Assembly (NCBI GenBank): GCA_016617855.1
Contig: JAECUM010003716.1
Coordinates: 1-64,000, forward strand
Length of the DNA: 64,000 bases
Origin: Megalonaias nervosa
Lineage: Eukaryota > Mollusca > Bivalvia > Unionida > Unionidae
Reading direction: 5' to 3'
The notes beneath the pieces were generated by a model that was given only the letters and a program-made list of their open reading frames with translations, ran no database searches and was not told where the DNA came from. The position numbers and the translations under genes were made by a program. Positions 44,024-56,092 of this stretch are shown here, piece by piece. Each line of letters opens with the position of its first letter. Position 1 is the first letter of the stretch.

Positions 44024-44227
44024 TCACGGCAAGGCTGTCGTTGGTAATTTCAATTGTGATAAAGCAGTTGGTGAAACAAATACACTTTTTCTTCTACCAC
44101 AAACAGTGCAAATACCCATCAACATCATTCTATTATTTTTTGTAGCTTCTATTTTTTCATCTTTGTTAAGCGTTCTGGTTTTACACTTTAGGAAGTACGT
44201 TGTTGTTTGCGATTGCGGCTGCGTCAT
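44024..44227 (-). CDS. Small zinc-ribbon protein, element 2
   Basis: Open 67-residue frame with YFLKCKTRT, TKNNR and CTVCGRRKS. The first Cys of the ribbon (Cys in element 1) is Phe, so one zinc ligand is lost. Position and motif match 26290-26481. Role unknown. Confidence 0.6.
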   Translation of the reverse strand: MTQPQSQTTTYFLKCKTRTLNKDEKIEATKNNRMMLMGICTVCGRRKSVFVSPTALSQLKLPTTALP

Positions 44228-44327
44228 TGTTATTATATTCGACTGTCACATAAGATTTACTTCGAGTTATTTATAGCAACGTCATCGTTATTTTTACACG
44301 GATACCTGTCAAATTGTAAAATAAACT

Positions 44328-44863
44328 TTAAAAAATCTGGCGTCGACGACATTTGTTTATAAACATTACGCAATTATAACCACAAGCAGATGTTCCAACA
44401 GGCTGTAGTTGATTAGATGAATTATTTATTCTTTAAATTTTTTGAAAATATATATTTTTTATAAGATCACTCGGAAGAAGTCCGAACGAATCAAAATAAT
44501 TGTTATCGTAAACAGCAACCCAATGAGTACCAGATCCATCGTTGAAACTTTGTATGTTTATGATACACGATCCATCTGCTGGTACATCATCAAGTTCATC
44601 TTTGGAAAATACTCCATGAAATTTGTTGGATTTTTTTCTTTCGAGTACATCGAAATTGCTCAACGCAACAGGCGTTGAAAACGACGAAGTCATCATCAAC
44701 GGAGCCAAGTTCCCGGTAATGTCATTCCACAGACCTGGAAGTAGACTTCCGGCTACGCCCGCTAACAGCGGAAGCACTGGAGAAACTCCTCCTTGTTTAG
44801 TTTGCTCGAGGACGTCATGTCGTCCTCTTTTCTAGCCGATGTTGATCTTTTTATAGCTGGCAT
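44328..44863 (-). pseudogene. Adenain-like maturation protease, element 2
   Basis: Starts at 44863 (MPAIKRSTSARK), a basic leader, then LPLLAGVAGSLLPG, then the protease with GTHWVAV, YFDSFG and TSACGYNC. Frameshifts lie near 44785 and 44440. Same two-part layout as element 1. Confidence 0.82.
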
Positions 44864-44889
44864 TTATATTATTATTGTTACATAAAACT

Positions 44890-45295
44890 TCATCTAACGA
44901 CCAAGTCGTCATCAATGACGTACGTCATCGACGGTAGATCTGTTTTATACCATTTCCCATTAATGTTTTCCTAATGATCCTAGTGATCCTAGAACCTTTG
45001 GAAGAACAGTACTAGCTAACGTTGAAAGTGCTGGTCCAAAACATCCACCATGCTTTGACATAGCTGTTACTTGTGCAACAGAAAGTTTTAGAACAAATGG
45101 TTTTCTTGCCGCAGTTTTTTAAATCAAGTTTATTAATCTGCTGTTGAGTTAACATTACTTTAACAGCTGTCCTCATTTAGCTGCTGTTGGATGTATTGTC
45201 AAAGAAACAGAACGGCGTTTAGAAACCGCTGCTGATAATTTTTCAACTTGTCCTTGTGTTAGGTGTATTTCTCTGGTTGTATATTTAGTTTTCAT
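44890..45295 (-). pseudogene. Minor virion protein candidate, element 2
   Basis: Homolog of the intact 27194-27598 gene. It starts at 45295 and keeps IHLTQGQVEKLSAAVSK, LSVAQVTAMSKHGG and the Gly/Leu-rich end. It is broken by a stop near 45177 and a frameshift near 45120. Confidence 0.6.
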
Positions 45296-45313
45296 TATAT
45301 TAATTTTGTTAGA

Positions 45314-46698
45314 TTAAACTTGTACAGTCATTCTTCCATTGAGACCGTCGATTGTTAAGAATCGATCGCTAAGAATGAGTGCGAATACATTAATATTAAC
45401 TCCTGGAACCTCTCCAAAACTCCAAGTTACCTCTACTTGCGCTGTTGAATTAACGTATCGATCAGAATGTTTTGATACGTCAAATGAAAATATTGGATAA
45501 AGCATACGAAATTCCTCAGTGTTAATCTGCGATCCTTTGTCTGCGTCCTGATATTTTTGCATCGCCTCCATAAGATACATATACGCCCTAATAAAATTTT
45601 AATCAGCGCCGAGGTTAAAATTACATTCGATTGCTCGTTCTGGATATTGTTTAGAATTTATTCTAACAAATATTCTTCTAACATCAGCGGAAACATGGCC
45701 GTCTCTAGTAGCAACGTTGAAGATGACATTGTTTTGCAGTTGACTACCAAGTCGTGCTTGTTGTTGAAAAACAACGAACATTTGCCTTGGTAATTGTTCA
45801 CTTGGAGTTGTTGTAATACGCCAGGCATAATTTGTTGTACCAATACGAGCAAATGTTTGATAAATTTTATGCTGTACAAAGTAAATCTTCTTCGTATACG
45901 TTTCCAACATTGCGTTAAGCGCCAATTGTTTTTCAAGTGATTGAACAATTCGGGGTATCCACAACGTCAATCTTGAGATCGCAAATTTTCTATCCCCTCC
46001 TGCACCAACACGAATAAGACAATTACTTTGATCGAGCTGATCAAAAATTATAGTATGTTTTACTCCTCAAAAAACTTTATGATAATCATGACAAAATCCG
46101 CTTTTCGTTTGGCATATCGCTCGTTGTAACTTTGTTGTCGTATATTTGTAACAGCTAATCTTATTGCGGCTCCAATTCCCGCAGTATCAACAGCAGCTGC
46201 AGCGCCAATAAGATTATTATTGTCTTCGCCAGCAACACCACCACCAGAATGAAATTCACTTCCAACAGCTTGTTCTAATCCTGTGTCCTTGAACCACATC
46301 ATGTTAGTTGCGATTGATCTCGAATAATCAACGCTAAATGAAACAATATTTAATATCGTACTTGCGATTGGTAGCCAATTATCAATGTCTTCAATAGTTT
46401 GATTCGCTAGTTGATATCGAGCACTTTTAAACAAACTTTAGCCATTATTTACAAGAGAAACCTCTGTTCCAGCTGCAATATCAGCATCATTAAGTTCCGT
46501 TATTTTACCACAAAGCTCTACAATTGCTTTGTGAGGTAGCAAGAACACATCTTCATCACGCGTGTTAAAAATTCTATGACCAGTCTTATCAGGTTCGTTG
46601 GAGTGCTCATCGAGATATTCGATGTATTCGAATTCAGTTGTTAATTTATCATCATCATCATAACTCTCACCAAGATCAATATAATTTTTGACGGACAT
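45314..46698 (-). pseudogene. Major capsid protein (double jelly roll), element 2
   Basis: Starts at 46698 (MSVKNYIDLGES). It keeps TNMMWFKD, LWIPRIVQ, TEEFRMLYPIFSFDVSKHS and the GRMTVQV end. Breaks: in-frame TAA near 46440, where element 1 has Trp, and frameshifts near 46070 and 45600. The segment between about 46060 and 46135 is shortened relative to element 1. Confidence 0.82.
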
Positions 46699-46728
46699 TA
46701 TTTATTTTATAATCAGCACATAAAATTG

Positions 46729-46902
46729 TTAAATTCGAGGTAAATCTATCTTTCGTCTTGTCTTTTTCACAAGATCACGCACCACATCCTCGCCATGTGG
46801 AGATAACAATTTCTTTGTCGTAGCAACCATAGCTCGTTCTGTTTCCTTCGTTGGAGCAATTTCCGATATCGCCTGCTTTATATCCAATTCGGTTGGCGTC
46901 GG

Positions 46903-46999
<97 letters not shown>

Positions 47000-47536
47000 G
47001 TGTGTGTTTGTGTGTGTGTGTGATTTGGATTTTTAACGTAGCTTCAACAATATTTCAGTCATATCGCTACGATGTCTACAGTGTGGCAGTTTAAAGTGAT
47101 GTCTAGCACTGGGGCATCATGCTGCAGACATGTAGCATGATGTCCCACCCAGTCACATTATCCTGACACCAGGCCGACCAGTCCTAACACTAACCTCTTA
47201 ATGCTGAGCGCCTTGCGAGGCAGCTGTTAGTACCATTTTTATGTCTTTAGTATGACTCGGCCGGGGATCGAACCCACGACCTCCCACATCCGAGGCGGAC
47301 GCTCTAACCACTAGGCCACCGGAGCGGTTGTGGGCTTCCTTTTATTTTATCAGCTATTTTTGACCAACTGCCTATCCAGCAGCTGATGCAGCCCCAGTTG
47401 CAAAAGCCTTAACAGCATCAACTGCAATTGGTGATACTGTACGCGCTAACCCAGTTAAACTTGAAGCAATTGATGTAAATATATTTCCGAGAAATCCACC
47501 TACGATTGTTCTTCGAAAAATTATTTTTTGTCTCAT
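46729..47536 (-). pseudogene. Second minor virion protein, element 2, split by a SINE
   Basis: The start at 47536 (MRQKIIFRRTIVGGF) and the Ala-rich centre match 29191-29562. A 417-bp SINE with a TG array sits inside the gene between duplicated CGGTTGTG sites. The downstream half (ISEIAPTKETERAMVATTKK) resumes in 46900-46729. Stops near 47375 show decay besides the insertion. Confidence 0.7.
46900..47332 (-). mobile_element. tRNA-derived SINE with (TG)n tail and 8-bp TSD
   Basis: The minus-strand head begins CTCCGGTGGCCTAGTGGTTA. It has an A box (47301-47318) and a B box GGTTCGATCCC (47264-47274). The far end is a (TG)n array of about 55 units (46903-47024). CGGTTGTG flanks both sides (46900-46907 and 47325-47332). 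The empty-site arrangement is visible in element 1 at 29340-29365. Confidence 0.9.
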
Positions 47537-47609
47537 GTTTGTTGCTGAGATACTTTATATTTTTATAAGATTTTAAAATTGTTTTTGTTGATGGCTTTGC
47601 CATTGACAA

Positions 47610-48364
47610 CTACGCTATCGAGCGCAGGTGTAAGTAATACGTGACAATTTCGTTGTAGTGGTCGATTTGTCGTCCGGATTGATCTGTCAGTTACATTGTC
47701 ACGTTAGTTATTTGATTCTCTAGATTAATCGGATAGTATATTACTTGTCTCGGAGTAATCTGCATTAGTGATCCTGGAGGAACATATGGTGAAAAAATGT
47801 AGATGGTTTGACCTTGGCTTTCTAATGCTGAATAAGATCCTGATGCGACCCAACAGTTGATTAAAATTGTATTTACGTCGGTTGTGTTAACAGGTAAGTC
47901 TCATCGTATGTTATACTTTGTTCTGTAACACCACCATATTGTCGATGATTAAATCCTAACAACGATGCAATACTAGTATTTGATAAAAAATCGATAAAAA
48001 ATTTCTTTTTAACGTAATTCTTGCTCGTAGTGTATTATAGTTCGGAGTTAACTCAAAATTATCTGTAAAAACTGCACCGTTTCCACCATTTTTCGTTATT
48101 AACTCTTTTATCGTCTTGTTTAGATCAGTTACGTTATACGCCTTGTAGTATTTTAACTGATATCCATGCGTGCGTTGCTGTACCCGAATTAAATGTAAAG
48201 TCATCGTTGATATTAGTTTTAACATTTGCCATAGAATGCCATATCGTAGCAGAAATTAATCCAATTTCGCGTTGCTTGCTAGGATCTAACTCGATTGGTG
48301 GATTGTAGTAAACGAAAAAGTTTGCGCTGTCGCTAGTTGTTTACGATGACTCTAACAATAACAT
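47610..48364 (-). pseudogene. Penton-like minor capsid protein, element 2
   Basis: Homolog of 29615-30366 starting at 48364 (MLLLESS). It retains QREIGLISATIWHSMAN, NGAVFTDNFELTPNYNTLRA and the C-terminal SPYVPPG and YYLHLRS strands in shifted frames. Breaks near 48340, 48150, 47990 and 47900. Confidence 0.72.
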
Positions 48365-48378
48365 AGTTGATTGTTAGA

Positions 48379-49508
48379 CTATTTTCGCACAATAAGATCG
48401 TTGTATAAAATTTCATAATCGGCTGATGTTAATAATCCATTCGATTGAAGATGTTTTAATATATCAACGATTTCGTTGTCGATTTCAGCGCCTTCGTTAC
48501 CAGCTTCTTTTGAGGATATTAATAACACAAATCTATCAGCTGTTTCAGTATTTGATGTAAATGTATGGATACCAAATCCAATTGTAGTATATTTATTCAA
48601 ATCCTCTCCCATACGCTTCCTTTCACTTCTTTCAAGTTCATTATAAAAAAATTCCTGTAGCTTGTGCCATTCCAAGTGGTTGTGTAGGATTTACTTTCAA
48701 TCCAAGACGATATAGTTCCTCTGTATAACGCACATTATCTGCTATTACACCTTCACACATTCGTACAAGCGTTCCGACCATATATGGATCATCGTCACTT
48801 CGTCTTTTTGGGAGTAGTTCTTCATAATATGCATCTCTTCCTACATCAGTCTTATCCTCAAGTATATTCATACATTTGTTTAAAATCGTCTTCAGGCCAG
48901 TCTTGTATATGATCAACATATTCAACAATATTATTGTTTTCACGTATATCATCTATAAATCTCATATACCTCCACTTTGGAACTTTACTTTTCGCAAAAT
49001 TTATGAAATCCCCCTCACGAGCATTAATAAGTACTTCAACCTTGTCTTTCACTTCATCGTTTGGTATATAATATTTGTCCTGTTTATAAGCAATATCATC
49101 AATTATATCGTTTATTTTTTCATCTTGTTTTCTTGGTGCTTCTTGTGTTGTCGGCTCCTCATTTATTGTCGGCTCCTCACGTATTGTTGGTGCCTCACGT
49201 ATTTTTGACAGCTCACGTCTGAACGCATCTATTGCTTCTTCGCCCGTTTCTTCAAGTTTTTCAGTAATTTTTTCCAGTCTCGGCTTGTTATTGTTCTTTC
49301 AACTGTCCTAGTAATCCCCTTTTCATGAATTCTATCAAGTTCCTTCTGGGTTAATGTTTGTATTTCTGGTTGCTTACCAACTAGTGCTTCAGTAATTGGC
49401 TTAAAAAGTATAGCAGCCGCCTCTTCCCTATCACGCTGACAATCTTTTATTAGCAGCATGTGATGCAATGAATTTTCTTAGTAATTCAACTTTTTGATGA
49501 TAATCCAT
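48379..49508 (-). pseudogene. Coiled-coil structural protein, copy A, element 2
   Basis: Starts at 49508 (MDYHQKVELLRKFIASHAAN), has KPITEALVGKQPE and ends with FVLLISSKEAGNEGAEIDNE. Several frameshifts (near 49470, 49230, 48900 and 48650). It lies directly downstream of a second copy of the same gene, suggesting a tandem duplication after the split from element 1. Confidence 0.62.
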
Positions 49509-49550
49509 CTCTTATATTTTTCATAAGCTTTATACTTTATCAACGTTGGA

Positions 49551-50551
49551 TTACGCGATAAGATCGTTATGTAAAATTGCATACTCGGCTGATGTTAATA
49601 ATCCATTTGATCGGAAATGATGTAATAAGTCTACGATTTCGTTGTTAATTTCAGCTCCGTCGTTACCAGCTTCTTTTGATGATATTAACAGTATAAGTCT
49701 ATCAACCATTTCAGCTTTTGATATAAATACGCGTACACCAAATCCAAGTTGAGGCTCAAAGGCATCCTTCTTACGATTTCTTTCATAGATACTAATTAAA
49801 TCATAGACATTTTTTTATAGTCTTTATTTCTGGTAGCGTATTGATGCACTGCATCATATACAACCCTCGCGATTACACCATGACGCATACTTACGAATTT
49901 TATGAGAGATAATGGATCATCTGGGGTAATATCTGAAAATGTTTCATATGAAAGTCTTCCGTCGTAAATCTCATCTCTCATCTTCGAAATAAATTTATCG
50001 TACTATTCTTGTGTCCATTTATTTGATCTTACATCTTTGTTGATCCCAAGTTCGCTGAGATGGTACTATAAAAATTCTTGAAATGTTTCTCTTTGAAACG
50101 TCTCCTTCGCCGACTCCGCCAATTTTTTCATGTCTCTATCAACAAGTTCTTCAGCGGTTTCTGTTGCTCTCCAAGGTTCTAAATACGTAATTGATTGTGC
50201 TATGATGCGATTGGTTACATCTTGTATTTTTGTTGTCTTTCCGTTTCAAGCATTACTTTCCTAGGAATGTCTTCACTTTTTTCTTCAAGTTTTTTAGTAT
50301 TTTTTTCAGTTTCGGCTTGCTGTTGTTCTTTTAGCTGCCCTAGTAATCCTTTTTCTTCAATCTTTTTAATTTCCTCTGGTGATAGTGTTTATATTTCAAC
50401 CAACTAGTGTTTCAGTAACCGGTTTAAAAAGCCTATCGGATGCTTCTTCCGCGGCACGTTGACCTTGACGCGCTTCCTCATATCTTTTTTTAGCAACAGC
50501 ATGTGATGCAACGAATTTTCTTAATAATTCAACTTTTTGATTATAATCCAT
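49551..50551 (-). pseudogene. Coiled-coil structural protein, copy B, element 2
   Basis: Starts at 50551 (MDYNQKVELLRKFVASHAVA), has FKPVTETLVG, then a long charged middle, and ends with LILLISSKEAGNDGAEINNE near 49560. Frameshifts and stops near 50390, 50070 and 49980. The N-terminus is nearly identical to copy A, but the middle has diverged. Confidence 0.6.
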
Positions 50552-50582
50552 CACTTATTTTTTTTATAAGCTTTATAAAATT

Positions 50583-51262
50583 TTATTCTACTAGAAATTC
50601 GTCGATGCAGCAACGAAACATTTTATCTGGATCATGTGCTAGTTTATCAAATTTAAAGAAATTCTATTTGTTCTTTGTCGCTGAACGATATAGTTCAAAA
50701 ATTTATCTTTTGTTATATCACCACATTGTTCATTTGCAATATTTCTTACATCGACGTTATCTAATCCAGGAAACAGTATGAAACAACCAGTATTATGCCT
50801 AATAAATCTGTCGACATTATAAAAACCTTGTGCGAGATACATTGAATTACATCGTTTATTAAGCGATAGTGAAAAGTATGATTTAATCTTCTTCATTTCC
50901 TCATTGTTCAGCAGAATATCGTCCAATACAAATATTTTATGCTCGGATGAATCAAGTTCATCGATGGGAATTAAATCTTCTGGTTGTTTTATCAAAAATA
51001 TATCATCGTTTGCTCCAAGTTCGTCACGAAGTTTATCATTATATTCACTCAATAACTCATACTTACCCTGCTGTGGATTAATGGTATAGATGTAAACTCG
51101 GTCGTAGTTGAGGTTATTGTTGAGTAAGAGATTTAGCAAACGATTTGTTTTATCAGAACCTGTACGACCAACTATAAGACAATGACAATCTGGAAGTTCA
51201 TTATGTTTATGCTTGATTAATCGTTCGGTGTCAAAATTTAATATTGATGATTTCTTTGACAT
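50583..51262 (-). pseudogene. FtsK/HerA-type packaging ATPase, element 2
   Basis: Starts at 51262 (MSKKSSILNFDTERL). The P-loop reads GRTGSDKT, so the last Gly of Walker A is Asp, which should abolish ATP binding. Walker B (HKIFVLDDILL) and SMYLAQGFY are present. A frameshift near 50690 precedes the conserved end (FDKLAHDP, MFRCC), which stops at 50583. Confidence 0.86.
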
Positions 51263-51319
51263 CTTTTGTTATATATATTTTGTATATTACACACAATCTT
51301 ATGTTGTATAATTTACATA

Positions 51320-52925
51320 ATGTCATATTACACAAAGTTCCGGACAACTTTATCAGGATTAGCCTCCTCTGATGAAGCATTGACAACGACAACTGATACA
51401 TCAAATTTTCTTTAAAAAAACTGGTGATACAATGACAGGTAATTTACTGATGTCAAATCAACAAATAAAGGGTTTGGAAATAGATTATCCACCACCTAAT
51501 GTTGATCTTACTCAAGCTGTAAGTTATTCACAATTGTTAACGATCGATAACATTAAAATATCGCTTACCAGAGGAACGTTAAGCGGTAATTTAGATATGG
51601 CAGGAAAAAAAACCAACTTAGAAACAGCTTATCCGCCAGGAAATTTGAATCAAACACAAGCTGTAAGTTATTTACAGTTGAAATACATCGATGAAAATAA
51701 ACTTGATAAAACAGGTGGAACAATTACTGGAGGTCTAAGTATGTCAGGAAAAAAAATAATAAACTTGGAAACAGCTTATCCACCAGCAAATTTAAATCAA
51801 ACACAAGCTGTAAGTTTTGCTCAATTAAAATCCATTGACGACAAAAGAAACTAGATAAATCCGGTGATATAATGACAGGAACGCTAGATATGGAGGAAGA
51901 AAAAATAATAAACTTGGAAATAGCATATCCGCCTGCAAACTTTAATAAAACACGAACTGTAAGTTATTTACAATTAAAAACCATCGACGATAAAACGCTT
52001 AATAAATCTGGTGATACAATGACAGATAATTTAAATATGACAGGAAAAAAATAATAAACTTGGAAACATCTTAATTACCAGTGAACTTAAATCAAACATA
52101 AGCTGTAAGTTATACTTAGTTAAAATAAATTGACGACATCAAGTTGAGTAAATCTGGTGGAACGATGACAGGAAATATAAACATGAAATTAACAAAATTA
52201 CTTCAACGTACACGACAACAAATTCGGAAGATTTAGCTAATAAATTTTACGTTGATTCCAGAGATATTGCTGTTAATAATAATATGGCCGCGTATATAAC
52301 AACCAACTAATGCGTTAAGTATAACAGGAGGAACAATGACAGGAAATATGAACATGGGATCTAATAAAATTACTTCTACGGCTGTTTCATCATCTGGTAG
52401 CGATTTAGTTAATAAAATGTACGTCGATGGTTTATCAGGAGGTGATGTAAAAGCATATGCTAAAAATAATGTTGGATTAATACCGAGTTGTGCACAGTAC
52501 AAGGTAAGCGAAAAAATGGATTTACAATATCGGCGTCGTCGAATCATAATACAACGCAATTTATTTGTACAAATGTTACACTATCCAATGACACTTTTAA
52601 CGAGTGGGCGGTAGTTGGTGGAGCAAGTAGTTATTGGATTAAAGTCGATTGCCCGTTAGAGGTTGCCATATGGAAGTTTATCGTTCGAGGACGTCATAGC
52701 AATACTGAAAGATTTCTCAACTGGAAACTAGAAGGATCTAATGATGATACTAGTTGGTCAACTTTATATTACACTATAAGTACTCCAACAGGAACAACAC
52801 CTATAGAAGTTACTTTACTAACATCATCTCCTACAAAATATAAATTTTATAGATTATACTTTAGTCGCTACGAGCCTACTAATCCAGGTTTAACTTATTG
52901 GCAGTTGTTTGCGTTGGACGAATAA
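51320..52925 (+). pseudogene. Fibre-like protein with seven repeats, element 2
   Basis: Seven GDTMTGNL-type repeats start near 51423, 51570, 51714, 51860, 52010, 52154 and 52328, against five in element 1. A discoidin-like C-terminal domain follows (AIWKFIVRGRHSN, WKLEGSNDD), ending at 52925. Breaks near 51413, 51850, 52050 and 52500. The repeat period of about 146 bp is conserved. A receptor-binding fibre is inferred. Confidence 0.75.
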
Positions 52926-52948
52926 ATTTAGTATAACTTATTAAAATA

Positions 52949-54273
52949 ATGTCAGAACCACCGGTTACAACAGTTTCTAAGGAGTTTTATGATAGCATTT
53001 TTGATTCTAAAAAATTTATAGGATTTGATGGTGCCAGTGAAAAAAATGCAAAGGCGGCAGAAAAAATTTACCAATCAAAAGTTCTACTCAATAATTTATC
53101 TGATGAATTACTGTTGAAATCAACACCGACACAAATCACTTTTATAACCGTTGCAATAATGAGGGGGGGGGGCACAGTTGAAAAAAGCATTAAATAACTT
53201 TGATAAAATAACTAGATATTGTCATCCTGATGATTGTTTAGACGAACAAAAAGAAATCGAAGATATACTACAAAAAACATTACTTGAGCTTAATAAAGAA
53301 AATGTTGATATGATAGTGGAATCGGATCTTATAAAATCACGATGTTATAGTGGGAAACCTCAAGAAGAAAGACGAATAAATGAAAATCACAATCGTCTTA
53401 ACAGACTAGCTAGGGACAAGGAATAAAGACTAAAACCAATTAAAAAGTTAAATGATATTTTTTCGAAGAGGGAAATTTTTAATCATCTTGGAATGTTCTA
53501 CCGCGATAAAGAAGCTTTAAACAGGGTAGTTAACTTATCAAATATTGAGTTAATAATCAGAATATACTTTAACGCAATTTTACCATTAGTATCAGACAGT
53601 ATTGAATTTAATCCAGTTATTGTTAATAAATCCCTAGCGTTAATTAAAGAACTCGACAAGGAAATTGATGATTTCAGCGATGTTGAGCGAGAAAAGATTT
53701 TTGAAGAAGTAGAATCAATAGATATTGAAAGTAGGCTTAATTATTTCAATATTGATGAAGACGATGATATTCCATTGCCAACGCTCCAACGTTCTAGACA
53801 ATTGTCATTGCTAAATTATCATAATGAGTTTGATAAATTATATACCAAACCGTATGAAAAACTATCAAACAAAATAACTTCTATCTTTACTGGTGGTTTT
53901 GTTTATCCCGATATGCTAAACTATATCAGATCGTTATCGTTAGTAAATTTTATAACCTCGTGCGCAATTATCAGGCAACATTTCGTTCTCAAAAAGTTTA
54001 CGTTGGATCATGTAAGCTTGGTACTCGGGTTTATTGATGAAATGGAAGATAAATTTAATAAACTTGTAAATGAAACAGATACTTATATACGTTATGTAGG
54101 AAACACGTTTAAATCAATCAGTTGGTTAAGAAAAAATGAGGTATTAACAGATAAACGACATGAGGATACTTCATCAGATGTTTATAACAAGTAGAGATTT
54201 TATAGCTGATAACGAAAAGTTCCGCGAGTTTTTAGATTCTGTAGTTGGTATTAGAGTTTTTGAAATTAAGTAA
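52949..54273 (+). pseudogene. Conserved protein of unknown function, element 2
   Basis: Homolog of 34001-35306, starting MSEPPVTTVSKEFYD and keeping YCHPDDCLDEQ, EERRINENH, SRQLSLLNYHNEF and HEDTSSDVYNK. Breaks near 53170 (G-run), 53425 and 54194. Family unknown. Confidence 0.6.
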
Positions 54274-54300
54274 AAAAAAAATATAAAACAAATATTATGT

Positions 54301-54799
54301 AATGAAGAAAGAAATAATCGACTTCAATCATATCTCAGGCGATATTGCAAAACAAGATGTTGATGCGTTAATGAAGTATTACAAATTTTATCATAAAAAA
54401 CTGAGTGAGTAAAAAATGTTATACGTACTTCAGTAGAGTATTAAATGTTACGTCATATCTACCACTAGCGTTAACTACAGCTGGGATAGTTTCAAGTGGA
54501 GCATCATTAAATCAATTCCTGCTGATAATATCAGGTGTAGGTATCTCCATAACAGCAAAGTTAAAATAATTGAGCCGAGATTCGAGATGAAAAAATGTTC
54601 TTGTAAAAACGCGATTATAACGTAAGGAAAATTGCTTGATCAAATAAGATCGTATCTGAGAGGGGTTAAGTATGATATGGATGATTTAATACATGAATGT
54701 CGGACTGTTGATAGTATGCTAACTGACGTTTTGCCAATGAGAGTTAGCGAGTATGAAAAAAATTATGATAAAAAGTGTGGTGATGATGTTGTAAAATAA
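54301..54799 (+). pseudogene. Small membrane protein, element 2
   Basis: Homolog of 35318-35814, starting MKKEIIDFNHISGDIAK and ending with IRSYLRGVKYDMDDLI and NYDKK near 54799. Multiple stops and shifts in the hydrophobic middle. Confidence 0.55.
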
Positions 54800-54806
54800 T
54801 GAAATT

Positions 54807-55110
54807 TTATCTAACATTTATAAAATAATTATTAATATCATTATCAAAAAGTACATCAACCATATTATCAATAAATAACATTGGATCAGTTGTCCGTCCT
54901 TTTATTCTTTCATCGTCTTCTTTAGCGAACAACCATATTGATCCATATTTAATCGACAAATGATAACTAACATTTTTAATACAATTGTTTATTATGTTAG
55001 GTTCTATTCCATCATATCTCGAAGCTGATCTTGTTGAATTAAAAGTTTTTAAAAAATTTGTTCGTTAGATTAAATCCAACGCTTTTTACTAGCTCTTTGT
55101 AATAATCCAT
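54807..55110 (-). pseudogene. Accessory gene unique to element 2, right end
   Basis: Starts MDYYKELVKSVGFNL at 55110, shifts frame near 55050 and continues with NNCIKNVSYHLSIKYG, SIWLFAKEDDERIKG and DNMVDVLFD to 54807 (about 100 codons). It lies between the membrane protein gene and the TIR. No family is recognised and there is no copy in element 1, where the TIR begins at this point. Confidence 0.45.
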
Positions 55111-55162
55111 ATTATATAATACTCCAATCTCTAATATAATTTTATCTAACATTTAGAAATAA

Positions 55163-55429
55163 ACTTATAAATACAGCCTTCTCCAGTAGTAGGTGAATAA
55201 GAGTGTTTCTGGATCGGAGACCCTATAATCGTTTCCAAAACGTTCGGACTATCACGAATTTGCCATAGAATTTTGGTTACCAATGATGATGACGAAATCG
55301 TTGATGGTCATAGATTTTATTCATAAAAATCGGGAAGGGTTATTGTTTGGGGACGAGGTGATATTTCCGAACGTTTTGGAATCGATTATGTGGGTCTTTG
55401 AGCTAGAAACCTCTTATTCACCTATTACT
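55163..55429. repeat. Element 2 right terminal inverted repeat (foldback)
   Basis: Inverted match to 36890-37155, again with AGTAGTAGGTGAATAAGAG-like sequence at both ends of the block. Confidence 0.85.
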
Positions 55430-55584
55430 ATTTCAGCCACATTACATCAAAGTAGCATAGAGGTATGCCAACATTCTCTCCACTGTGCATGTCTCAAATC
55501 CAAACAACTTCACCTTACAACATATGTCACTCTCTCAAAAGTATATAATAACTGGTGAGCGCCCCCTTTATTGTTGATCCTTTG

Positions 55585-56075
55585 TTAGACGCTCTCCATG
55601 TTGGGCTGTTCATTCCTTTTTAGACATTCTCCGTGCTGGATACATGATCCTTGTATAGACCTTTTCTGCGTTGGATTGTAAATCCTTTTTTTTTAGACGT
55701 TCTGCTTGTTAGATTGCTGATCATCATTTAGACATTCTTCGTGTTTGATTGTTCTTCCTTAATTAGATTTCTCGGTGTTGGATTAATAAACCTTGTTTAG
55801 ACGTTCTCCGTGTTGGTTGTTGATCATTGTTTAGACGTTCTCTGTGTATAATTATTGATCCTTTTTATACATTCTCCGTGTTGGCTTGTTCGTCCTTTTC
55901 AGACGTTCTCCGTATCGGATTGTTGATCCTTGTTTATTCGGTCTCCGTGTTGGATTGTTGATCCATTTTAAGGAGTTCTCTGAGTTGATTGTTCGTTCTT
56001 TTTTAGATGTTCTCCGTGTTTTGATTATTGATCTTTGTTTAGATGTTCTCCGTGTTGGATTGTTAACCTCTTTAT
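55585..56075. repeat. Minisatellite array, about 32-bp unit
   Basis: About 14-15 imperfect units of TTTAGACGTTCTCCGTGTTG plus GATTGTTGATCCT. The same unit occurs at 36232-36380, on the other side of element 2. No coding content. Confidence 0.88.
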
Positions 56076-56092
56076 TACGTTAGTATAATGTG

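Larger units (their letters stand above)
36890..55429. mobile_element. Polinton/Maverick (adintovirus-like) element 2
   Basis: About 18.5 kb between inverted repeats starting AGTARTAGGTGAATAAGAGG. It has the same gene order as element 1 but is more decayed, with different TIRs, two accessory genes just inside the ends, a tandem duplication of the coiled-coil gene and a SINE insertion. No clear target-site duplication is visible. Confidence 0.9.

Noticed and set aside
46851..47094. Cys-Val repeat ORFs
   Set aside because: Translation of the (TG)n microsatellite tail of a SINE.
36884..55435. Target-site duplication for element 2
   Set aside because: The flanking hexamers (AATGTC and ATTTCA) do not match.
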